This document shows positions 16,310 to 23,574 of a stretch of 64,000 nucleotides of DNA, in pieces. Position 1 is the stretch's first letter. Each line of letters starts with the position of its first letter. The position numbers and the translations under genes are program-made. Location of the stretch: assembly GCA_018242065.1 (NCBI GenBank), contig JAFECQ010000006.1:1-64000 (forward strand), read 5' to 3'. The notes beneath the pieces were generated by a model. It was not told where the DNA came from. It searched no databases and was given only the letters and a program-made list of their open reading frames with translations. Source of the DNA: Pseudomonadota bacterium. Its GTDB lineage: Bacteria > Pseudomonadota > Alphaproteobacteria > UBA9655.

Positions 16310-16978
16310 ATGTGGATTATAGGAATCACTGGGGCAATTGGAGCAGGAAAATCTTCTCTTTCAAAGTATTTAAAGTCTCTTGGAGTTCCTATTCACTCTT
16401 CAGATAAAGAAATTCATCTTCTTCTTGAAAAGGATCTTCAAGTTCGAGAAAAAATTATAAAATTATGGCCAAATATTATACGTCAAGGGAAAATTGACCG
16501 GGAGTTATTGGGAGAGGCTGTCCTTTTTTCTCCAAATGGCCTTGCACAGCTTGAAAAAATTCTTTATCCAAGGCTTGTTGAACGCCAAAAAGAATTTTTA
16601 AGAAAAAATCAATATCTTAATAAAGATATTGTTGCTCTTGATGTACCTCTTCTTTTTGAAGTAGGACTCGATCGGTACTGTCATTGTGTTATCCTTGCTT
16701 CAACGCCCTCTCTTATTCGAAAGGAAAGAGTCCTGAAACGAAAGGGTATGACACTAGAGAAGCTTAAAGCTTTTGAATCTCAACAATTAAATGATAGAGA
16801 AAGAAGGAAATGGGCAGACTACATAATTCCTTGTGGACGTGAAAAAGGAAGTGCCCTAAAAATGATCAAAGATATCTTAGAAACACTTTCGCTGAAAAAA
16901 TCACCTATATGGCAAGGAAAATGGCCAAAGAATTTAAGAAGGAACCGTTATGGCACGAGAGATCGTTTTAGATACTGA
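16310..16978 (+). CDS. coaE: dephospho-CoA kinase
   Basis: Last step of coenzyme A synthesis. 222 residues; the P-loop GAIGAGKSS is at 8-16, HSSDKEIH follows, and DVPLLFEVGLD is the conserved core. The C-terminal basic tail (KNLRRNRYGTRDRFRY) is created by a 29-base overlap with dnaQ, so the last residues are probably not conserved. The pair coaE-dnaQ beside the origin is typical of alphaproteobacteria. Start ATG overlaps a DnaA-box-like sequence. Confidence 0.94.
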   Translation: MWIIGITGAIGAGKSSLSKYLKSLGVPIHSSDKEIHLLLEKDLQVREKIIKLWPNIIRQGKIDRELLGEAVLFSPNGLAQLEKILYPRLVERQKEFLRKNQYLNKDIVALDVPLLFEVGLDRYCHCVILASTPSLIRKERVLKRKGMTLEKLKAFESQQLNDRERRKWADYIIPCGREKGSALKMIKDILETLSLKKSPIWQGKWPKNLRRNRYGTRDRFRY

Positions 16979-17621
16979 AACAACAGGATTTGAGCCGACT
17001 CAAGGGCATCGTCTTGTGGAAATAGGTTGTTTAGAGTTAATCAATCATATTCCTTCTGGTCGTGTTTTTCATACCTACATCAATCCAGAGAGAGATGTTC
17101 CAGAAGAAGCTTTTTCAGTTCATGGATTGTCATCCGATTTCTTAAAAACTCACCCTCTCTTTCGAGATGTTGGTGATCTTTTTCTTTCTTTTATAGAGGA
17201 TTCACCTCTTATTATTCATAATGCAAAATTTGATATGAAGTTTTTAAACGCAGAATTGAAAATGCATGAGTACTCAGAAATTCCATTTACCCGCGCAATT
17301 GATACGCTTGCGATTGCCAGGAAAAAGTTTCCTGGGTCTCCTGCAAGTCTCGATGCTCTCTGTAAGAGATTTGGAGTTGATAACCGAGGACGGGAGAAAC
17401 ATGGAGCCCTTTTAGATGCAGAATTGCTTGCTCAAGTTTATTTGGAGCTTATCGGTGGTAAACAACCAGGTCTTTCTCTTCATTTTTCATCAAAACAACC
17501 CGAAGTCATAGAACAAAATAACCATACTAAAAAAATTCGCTCCTTAAGGACTTTTGCACCTACACCAGAAGAACTGGAACAACATCAAGAACTTCTTTCT
17601 CGTTTAAAGAATTTTCCTTGA
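16950..17621 (+). CDS. dnaQ: DNA polymerase III epsilon subunit (proofreading exonuclease)
   Basis: 223 residues. Exo I is DTETTGFE (D8, E10), Exo II NAKFDMKFL (D95) and Exo III HGALLDAELL (H151, D156), giving the DEDDh catalytic set. The last 30 residues (LRTFAPTPEELEQHQELL) correspond to the segment that binds the alpha subunit. The ATG has AAGGA six bases upstream, inside coaE. Confidence 0.96.
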   Translation: MAREIVLDTETTGFEPTQGHRLVEIGCLELINHIPSGRVFHTYINPERDVPEEAFSVHGLSSDFLKTHPLFRDVGDLFLSFIEDSPLIIHNAKFDMKFLNAELKMHEYSEIPFTRAIDTLAIARKKFPGSPASLDALCKRFGVDNRGREKHGALLDAELLAQVYLELIGGKQPGLSLHFSSKQPEVIEQNNHTKKIRSLRTFAPTPEELEQHQELLSRLKNFP

Positions 17622-17624
17622 TGT

Positions 17625-17646
17625 CGCGCTAACGCGTCCTTTTTTA
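17625..17646 (+). terminator. short hairpin with T-run after dnaQ
   Basis: CGCG-CTAA-CGCG stem-loop (17625-17636) followed by TCCTTTTTT on the plus strand, in the gap between convergent dnaQ and gmk. The stem is only four base pairs but all G-C. A weak intrinsic terminator for dnaQ is plausible. Confidence 0.4.
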
Positions 17647-18291
17647 TTCTCCACGCAGAGAATGAATAAATTGAGAAAGACCCGTTTGACGGCGTCTTTT
17701 TAATCGTTCAGCTTCAAGAATAGATCTAACCTTAAGAATGCTGTCTTTAACATTTTGATTAATGATAATATAATCATATTCGGCCCAGTGGCTTATTTCA
17801 TCTGCAGCTTTACTCATACGTAAACCTACAATTTCTTCTGAATCCTCACCCCGGTGGTGAAGACGTTTTTTGAGATCTTCTAAACTTGGAGGAAGGATAA
17901 AAACGCTTACTAAGTCACTGATTGATCGTTGTTTTAATTGTTGTGTTCCTTGCCAATCAATGTCAAAGATTACATCTGTTCCAGCAGACAGCTGCCGTTC
18001 AATTGAAGCTCGCGGGGTACCATAATGATAACCGTATACGTAAGCACTCTCTAAAAACTGATCTTCATTTATCATATTGTTAAAAGTAGCTTCATCAACA
18101 AAATAATAATCTTTTCCTTCTTTTTCAGAAGGTCGTTTGGAGCGTGTTGTAACTGAAATTGAAAGTTCAAGCCTGTCTTCTAGATTTAGAACTTCTCTTG
18201 CGATGGTTGTTTTACCAGCGCCAGAAGGAGAAGATAAAACCAGCATAAATCCACGGCGTTCAATAGGGGAGGAGAGAATATTCTTTATCAT
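17644..18291 (-). CDS. gmk: guanylate kinase
   Basis: GMP to GDP, purine nucleotide metabolism. 215 residues; the P-loop SSPSGAGKTT is at 20-29, SVTTRSKRPSEKEGKDYYFV is the GMP-binding region, and DIDWQGTQQLKQRS is the downstream core. The N-terminus MIKNILSSPIERRGFMLVLS is of ordinary length for the family. It is convergent with dnaQ and divergent from the NDUFS4-like gene. Confidence 0.96.
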   Translation of the reverse strand: MIKNILSSPIERRGFMLVLSSPSGAGKTTIAREVLNLEDRLELSISVTTRSKRPSEKEGKDYYFVDEATFNNMINEDQFLESAYVYGYHYGTPRASIERQLSAGTDVIFDIDWQGTQQLKQRSISDLVSVFILPPSLEDLKKRLHHRGEDSEEIVGLRMSKAADEISHWAEYDYIIINQNVKDSILKVRSILEAERLKRRRQTGLSQFIHSLRGE

Positions 18292-18346
18292 TGTTTTTAC
18301 TTACGTTTATACCTTTTATAGGGTATCCTATCATAGGAGAAGATTT

Positions 18347-18649
18347 ATGACGACAGTACGAATTTATCAACCTAGCAAATCAGCTATGCAATCGGGTAAA
18401 AAAAATGCGAACGAATGGCGAGTTGGGTTTGAACCTTTTGATCCCTTGATGCCGGAACCTCTTATGGGCTGGATTTCGTCTAAGGATATGTCTCAAGAAC
18501 TCGATCTTAGATTTTCATCCTTAGATGAAGCCTTGCAATTTGTGAGATTGAAAGGTTTTGACTATGTTATACATAACCCGACTCAAGTTTCTATTGTTCC
18601 TAAAAGCTATGAAAGCAACTTCACATGCCCTCGAATCAGAGGTAGTTAA
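18347..18649 (+). CDS. NDUFS4-like complex I accessory protein (ETC complex I subunit family)
   Basis: 100 residues: MTTVRIYQPSKSAMQSGKK..., then WRVGFEPF and PLMGWISSKDM, which match the NADH:ubiquinone oxidoreductase accessory subunit family (NDUFS4, the 18-kDa subunit) found in alphaproteobacteria and mitochondria. The frame is open further upstream, but the ATG at 18347 has AGGAGA seven bases before it and starts the conserved part. It lies alone, directly before tRNA-Val. The C-terminus CPRIRGS is short; homologues usually end in an RK-rich W motif, so the end is slightly divergent. Confidence 0.85.
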   Translation: MTTVRIYQPSKSAMQSGKKNANEWRVGFEPFDPLMPEPLMGWISSKDMSQELDLRFSSLDEALQFVRLKGFDYVIHNPTQVSIVPKSYESNFTCPRIRGS

Positions 18650-18656
18650 ATCCTTG

Positions 18657-18676
18657 CACGTGAAAAAAATCACGTG
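18657..18676. terminator. hairpin between NDUFS4-like gene and tRNA-Val
   Basis: CACGTGA - six A - TCACGTG, a perfect 7-bp inverted repeat eight bases after the preceding stop codon. There is no T-run after it on the plus strand, so it is either a Rho-type or processing hairpin. It resembles two parS half-sites set apart, but the spacing is wrong for parS. Confidence 0.3.
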
Positions 18677-18704
18677 TATACAAATCTGCAGAAATATTTG
18701 AAAT

Positions 18705-18779
<75 letters not shown>

Positions 18780-18789
18780 TTTCGTTCCT

Positions 18790-19506
18790 CTATTTAAGAA
18801 ACTGCAACTGTAATTGAAGGTATGAGATACCAACAAGAGCGGCTGTTTCAGCTCTGAGAATGTGGGTATTTAAGGTAACACCTTGAACACATGCCTGAGA
18901 TTTAAGATAGATTAGTTCTTGGGATGTAAATCCTCCTTCTGGGCCTACAAGAAATCCGTAAGATTTCTGAGAATCAACTTTAATTTTGCTTAAAAAAGGA
19001 GAGCCTAAGGTTTCATCACCAAAAAAAAGATGTTTATCAGGTGGCCAGTCTTTGAATAGGTTTTTAAACGATGTAATAGGCTTAATCTCCGGAATGGTAA
19101 GCCTTCTAGACTGTTCTGAAGCTTCTCGCAGATGAGCTTGCATTTTTTCCAAGTTTATCCGGGGAATGGATGTTCTTTCAAACTTAACAGGATAAAGGCA
19201 AGATACGCCTAACTCAGTTGCTTTTTCGATCAGAAACTCTTGACGTTTAGGCTTTAAGGGAGAAAAGAGTAGACATAAATTTCCTTCATCGATGGGAGAG
19301 CGTGTTTGAGATATGAGGCACAGCTTTGTTGATTTTTTAAAAGTTTCCTCTATTTGAGCTTTCCACTCTCCGTGCTCACCATTAAAGAGAAAAATTTCAT
19401 CTCCCTTTTGAAGACGCATTACTTTTTGAATATAATGGCTTTGGGTTTCAGAAAGGAAGACCTCCTGATTTTGAAGCAAGGAGCCTTCCCAATAAAGGCG
19501 AATCAT
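18790..19506 (-). CDS. rsmE: 16S rRNA (uracil-1498-N3)-methyltransferase
   Basis: 238-residue SPOUT methyltransferase. The N-terminal PUA-like part has SHYIQKVMRLQKGDEIFLFNG; EKATELGV and ASEQSRRLTIPEI are in the middle; the C-terminal knot carries GPEGGFTSQEL and LRAETAALVGISYLQ, all diagnostic. AAGGAGG lies five bases before the ATG, the best Shine-Dalgarno in this region. It is divergent from the subtilase gene. Confidence 0.96.
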   Translation of the reverse strand: MIRLYWEGSLLQNQEVFLSETQSHYIQKVMRLQKGDEIFLFNGEHGEWKAQIEETFKKSTKLCLISQTRSPIDEGNLCLLFSPLKPKRQEFLIEKATELGVSCLYPVKFERTSIPRINLEKMQAHLREASEQSRRLTIPEIKPITSFKNLFKDWPPDKHLFFGDETLGSPFLSKIKVDSQKSYGFLVGPEGGFTSQELIYLKSQACVQGVTLNTHILRAETAALVGISYLQLQLQFLK

Positions 19507-19643
19507 AAGACCTCCTTAAGAATTAACACGTCTATAAATAACGAAAGAGGTATGGATCGTAAAGATGATAAAGGAATAAATACACTTGTTTTTTTCCTTA
19601 AAAATAACCATTTATAAGAATATTAGGAGTATTTGAGATTTCT

Positions 19644-20642
19644 ATGTTTAATCGTTTTTTCTATGGATTATGCTGCCTCATCCTTTTGGGCTATATGGCC
19701 AAAAATATGTGGCAAACTGTTTTTTTCTCACCTCAAGCTATTATTGAAGCTCCTCATGCTTATGAACAACTTTTAGATGGAAAAGGTGTGGTTGTTGCAG
19801 TTCTTGATGAAGGGTTTGATTCCTCTCATGCTTCCCTTAGAAATCGATTGAGTCCTTATCGTTATAATACAACCAATAAATCTCGTGATGTTTCTGAAAC
19901 TGTTATTTTTGAAAATGGTCATTATGCTTTTGAGAGTCATGGAACTCATGTGAGTGGGATTATTTCTGGTGTTGCTCCTCAAGTTGAAATTATTCCGGTG
20001 AAAGTTGGAGGTTTTGGTGGAGACCAATCCTTTGTCAAAGCCTTGGAAATTGCAATGTTGAGCTCTGCAAGAATTGTGAATATCTCCTTGCGGCTAAGTC
20101 ATACGGGGAGAGAATTAAGTCCAAATGTTCGCAAGGCTCTTATTCAGCTAGCTGAAAGTGGAAAACTTATTGTGATTGCTGCTGGAAATGAAGGAGCTCC
20201 TATGATGAAAAACGTGTATACCGCGAGCTTGATAGAGTTGACGCACGATCCTCTTATGAATGGACGGCTTCTTTTAGCAGGGGCTGCTTCATATAGAAAA
20301 GGTAAGGAAACATTAGCAGAATTTAGTAATTATCCTGGAAAGAGCTCGTTTGGAATAGCGCAAACCTATTTTATCACAGCGCCTGGTGAACATATTCTTT
20401 CAACAATTACAGGTGGGGATTTTGGTGAAAAATCAGGAACTTCGATGGCAGCTCCAATGGTTGCGGGTGCAGCAAGTTTGTTGATGCAAGCTTTTCCACA
20501 CCTTATGGTTGAAGATATTGCTCAGCTGTTACTCGTGTCTGCAAGAAAAGTTTCTTTAGATGGGACAGAACTTCCACGTACAAGATTTGGTGCTGGCATT
20601 GTAAATATTAAATCTGCCCTTGAGATGGGAAAAAGAATTTAA
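19644..20642 (+). CDS. subtilisin-like serine protease (peptidase family S8), exported
   Basis: 332 residues. An N-terminal hydrophobic segment (about 4-20) acts as signal peptide or anchor. The catalytic triad is visible: D55 in VAVLDEGFDS, H99 in ESHGTHVSG and S267 in SGTSMAAPMVAG; the oxyanion Asn is N182 in AAGNEG. There is no long inhibitory propeptide between signal and catalytic domain, so maturation may differ from classical subtilisin. Likely periplasmic or surface protease. Target unknown. Confidence 0.88.
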   Translation: MFNRFFYGLCCLILLGYMAKNMWQTVFFSPQAIIEAPHAYEQLLDGKGVVVAVLDEGFDSSHASLRNRLSPYRYNTTNKSRDVSETVIFENGHYAFESHGTHVSGIISGVAPQVEIIPVKVGGFGGDQSFVKALEIAMLSSARIVNISLRLSHTGRELSPNVRKALIQLAESGKLIVIAAGNEGAPMMKNVYTASLIELTHDPLMNGRLLLAGAASYRKGKETLAEFSNYPGKSSFGIAQTYFITAPGEHILSTITGGDFGEKSGTSMAAPMVAGAASLLMQAFPHLMVEDIAQLLLVSARKVSLDGTELPRTRFGAGIVNIKSALEMGKRI

Positions 20643-20720
20643 GAGACGTCGAAGGAATGTTGACTTCTTTAAGTCGACCAATTAAGAGGCATAATAGAGC
20701 AAAAACCTATTAAGGAATCC

Positions 20721-21377
20721 ATGTCTGATTTTTCGATCATGCGTCAAAATATGGTGAAAAGGCAGATTATGCCAGAAAATGTAACCAATCCGTCTATTCT
20801 TCAGGCTCTATTAGCAATTCCTAGAGAACGATTCGTTCCTCGGCAGCTTTCCCATATTGCTTATATGGATGCGGATTTTCCCCTTCATGTCGATCGTTTC
20901 CTTTTAAGACCAGCAACCTTAGCGCGTCTTTTACAATCTTTAAATCCATCGTTATCAGACAGAATCCTTTATGTGGGTGCTGGGACGGGGTATGGTCCTG
21001 CTCTTTTAAGTCAAATAGGTGTTCAAGTTAGAGCTCTTGAATGTGAGGAAATGCTAACCCAGGAAGCAGAAAGACTTGTGGTTGATTTACGTCTTTCCTC
21101 TGTTGATATTGTGCTAGGCCCTCTTGCAGAAGGATGGGAAAAGGAAGCACCTTATGATAAAATTCTTATTGAAGGCAGTGTAGAGACGATTCCTGAGCCC
21201 CTTTTTGCTCAACTGAAAGAGGGCGGGGTTATTGTGACACTCAAATACAATAAAAAACGAGGTATAAGAGCTGTTAAATACATAAAGGAACACGGAAATC
21301 TTACGGAAATTTTTTTGTTTGATGCATTTGCGCAACGCTTAAAAGACTTTCGTAAGCGACCATCCTTTATTTTTTAG
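20721..21377 (+). CDS. pcm: protein-L-isoaspartate O-methyltransferase family
   Basis: 218 residues. MRQNMVKRQIMPENVTNPSILQAL and IPRERFVPRQL are the family N-terminus. The SAM motif is ILYVGAGTGYGPALLSQIG, and ILIEGSVETIPEPLFAQLKEGG is the later core. The usual glycine of motif I is partly changed (LYVGAGTGY against the common LEIGTGSGY), but alphaproteobacterial members vary here. It sits just before tolC, a common alphaproteobacterial arrangement. Repair of isoaspartyl residues is the family role. Confidence 0.85.
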   Translation: MSDFSIMRQNMVKRQIMPENVTNPSILQALLAIPRERFVPRQLSHIAYMDADFPLHVDRFLLRPATLARLLQSLNPSLSDRILYVGAGTGYGPALLSQIGVQVRALECEEMLTQEAERLVVDLRLSSVDIVLGPLAEGWEKEAPYDKILIEGSVETIPEPLFAQLKEGGVIVTLKYNKKRGIRAVKYIKEHGNLTEIFLFDAFAQRLKDFRKRPSFIF

Positions 21378-21433
21378 TGAAAAACTATATGATTCAGTGT
21401 ATGGTAAGGATGATTTGTAAGTGAAATTAATAG

Positions 21434-22963
21434 ATGAGCATGCAGCGTCCTAAAACTTTTAAATTTATAGCAGCTTTTTTTGCTAGCACTTTTTTGTGTA
21501 TGCCATCTTTTGGGAACCCCTCTGCGTTGCTGAATGATCCTAACGGAGGGCCCGAAGTTGCTATTGTAGAAGAAGCTTTAGGATCATTGCCCTCATCTGA
21601 TGAAGTTGATGCACCGAACAAGACTGTCTCTCTTCAAGAAACTCTTGAACAGACATATATGCAAAATACGGATCTTGATGCTGCGCGGGCAGGGTTAAGG
21701 GCTACAGATGAAACTGTATCTCAAGCGAACGCAGAATGGCGACCAAGTCTGTCTGTAAGTGGTACACAACAACAAACTCAATCTTACCCTATTGGATCCG
21801 AAACGATCTCAGGAAGACGCGCCCACAATAGTTCTACATCTTATTCAGCCAATATAGCCCAAAATATTTATAGAGGTGGTGGTACTGAAGCGACTATAGG
21901 ACAGAGAGAAAGTGAGGTTCTTGGAGGAAGAGCGGGCCTTTTTAATCAAGAACAAGCGACACTTCTTACGGGTATCCAATCTCATACAAGCGTTCTTACG
22001 ACGGAAGCTATCGCAAATTATCTCAAAAAAAAGGTCGATTTTTATCGAAATAGCCTGGAAAGAGCTCAGGTTCGTTTTGAAGTTGGTGAAGGAAGTCGTA
22101 CGGATGTAGAAGCGATGAAAGGCCAATATGAAGGCGCAAAAGCAGACTTCAGCAAGGCCTTAGGGGAGTATGAATCAGCAAAAGCAACTTACCTACGTCA
22201 AGTTGGAAGTCCCGCAGGAAACCTTGCCCCGGCTAATGTCATTTTACCGTTACCAAAGAAGTATAGTGACGCTTTAGAAGTTGCAAAAGCTCACAATCCT
22301 GTCATTCTTCAGGCTCGATATGCTCTTGAAGCAGCAGAGTATAACGTAAATGTTCAAACCTCTGAACTTTTGCCAAAGGTTGATGTAAATGCTTCTGCAG
22401 GTAATAATCGTAATGGAGGAACAGGAAACGTTGGTCATCCGAAACGAACAAACTTGATGTTTAATACGACAGTTAATGTGCCTATTTATTTACAAGGTAT
22501 TCCCAACTCTAGGATTCGTGAAGCCTATCAAACTGTTGCCCAACAAAAAGTAAATTTAGTGGGGGCTCAACGTCAGGTTGTTGAAGCTATTAAAACGGCG
22601 TGGGATAATTTGATTGCCGCACGAGAAAGTGTAAAAGGATACCTCGCTCAAGTTAAAGCTCAAATGTTAGCCGTTGAAGGAGCAGTTGAAGAAGTGAATG
22701 TGGGTACAAAGACAATGTTAGATGTTGAACAATTGGAAACAAATCTTGTTGATGCCCAAATTAATTTAGCTAACGCACAACAAACGCTTATCGTTGCTGG
22801 ATATCAAGTACTTCAGGCTATGGGTAGATTAACGGCTCGGGATTTGAGATTAAATGTTAAATACTATGATCCTGATGCCTACTATAATGAATATAAGAAT
22901 GCTTGGATTCAGTTCTGGCAAGGTAAAGACTTACGATATGTAAAAGATGGTGATCCGAAATGA
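21434..22963 (+). CDS. tolC: TolC-family outer membrane efflux/secretion channel
   Basis: 509 residues. Signal peptide at about 1-27 (hydrophobic FIAAFFASTFLCMPSFG). Two outer-membrane-efflux repeats follow, with VSLQETLEQTYMQNTDLDAARAGL at the start of the first and ALEVAKAHNPVILQARYALEAAEYNV at the start of the second; long coiled helices and alternating beta segments match TolC. It could serve the HlyD/ABC-2 exporter at 44344-49346 or a type I secretion system elsewhere. The next gene overlaps its stop by four bases. Confidence 0.92.
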   Translation: MSMQRPKTFKFIAAFFASTFLCMPSFGNPSALLNDPNGGPEVAIVEEALGSLPSSDEVDAPNKTVSLQETLEQTYMQNTDLDAARAGLRATDETVSQANAEWRPSLSVSGTQQQTQSYPIGSETISGRRAHNSSTSYSANIAQNIYRGGGTEATIGQRESEVLGGRAGLFNQEQATLLTGIQSHTSVLTTEAIANYLKKKVDFYRNSLERAQVRFEVGEGSRTDVEAMKGQYEGAKADFSKALGEYESAKATYLRQVGSPAGNLAPANVILPLPKKYSDALEVAKAHNPVILQARYALEAAEYNVNVQTSELLPKVDVNASAGNNRNGGTGNVGHPKRTNLMFNTTVNVPIYLQGIPNSRIREAYQTVAQQKVNLVGAQRQVVEAIKTAWDNLIAARESVKGYLAQVKAQMLAVEGAVEEVNVGTKTMLDVEQLETNLVDAQINLANAQQTLIVAGYQVLQAMGRLTARDLRLNVKYYDPDAYYNEYKNAWIQFWQGKDLRYVKDGDPK

Positions 22964-23523
22964 AGACAGATAAATCTGAAGCAGAACCCTCCATGGATGA
23001 AATTTTGGCGTCCATTCGTCAGATAATTTCAACTGATTCTCCAGATGGGAAAAGTAATTTTCTAGAATCAAAAGACGATGAAGATATTTTAGACCTTACC
23101 CACGTACTTCCTGAAGAAAAGAAAATTCCAACCCATTTGAAAAATTCAAAAACTGAAGATTCCTTTGTTCACTCTTCTAAGGCGCAAGATTTGCATCTTA
23201 CGAATTCTAAAACAGCTTACGAAAAGAAAATTGTTAATGAAGATCCCCTCGTTTCTCCTAAAGTAGCCTCTGAAACGGCCGAAGCTTTTCATTCTCTTAA
23301 CAAGATTGCGCAAGAAGAACCAAGATATACTCTCAATAAAGAAATAGGTGGGCAAACCATTGAAGACCTTGTTCGTGAGAGTTTAAAGCCTCTTTTAAAG
23401 GAATGGCTTGATACAAATTTGCCAACCTTAGTGCGATGGGTTGTGAATGAGCAAGTTGAACGAATCATGCGTCAAGCACGGGTGTCCCAGAATGAACGAA
23501 GTTCTGAAAAAGAAAAGTCATAG
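22960..23523 (+). CDS. PopZ-like pole-organising protein (DUF2497)
   Basis: 187 residues. The N-terminal motif EPSMDEILASIRQIIS (about 8-24) and the C-terminal helical block IEDLVRESLKPLLKEWLDTN ... LVRWVVNEQVERIMRQ are the two conserved parts of DUF2497/PopZ. The middle is acidic, rich in Ser/Lys and low in complexity, as in Caulobacter PopZ. PopZ tethers ParB-parS complexes to the cell pole, so its presence some 11 kb from parS fits. It is coupled to tolC (ATGA overlap) and followed by valS, the usual order in alphaproteobacteria. Confidence 0.85.
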   Translation: MKTDKSEAEPSMDEILASIRQIISTDSPDGKSNFLESKDDEDILDLTHVLPEEKKIPTHLKNSKTEDSFVHSSKAQDLHLTNSKTAYEKKIVNEDPLVSPKVASETAEAFHSLNKIAQEEPRYTLNKEIGGQTIEDLVRESLKPLLKEWLDTNLPTLVRWVVNEQVERIMRQARVSQNERSSEKEKS

Positions 23524-23574
23524 AATTCTGATGACTTCATAAAAGTTCATTATTTTTATCATAATTGAGTTAGT

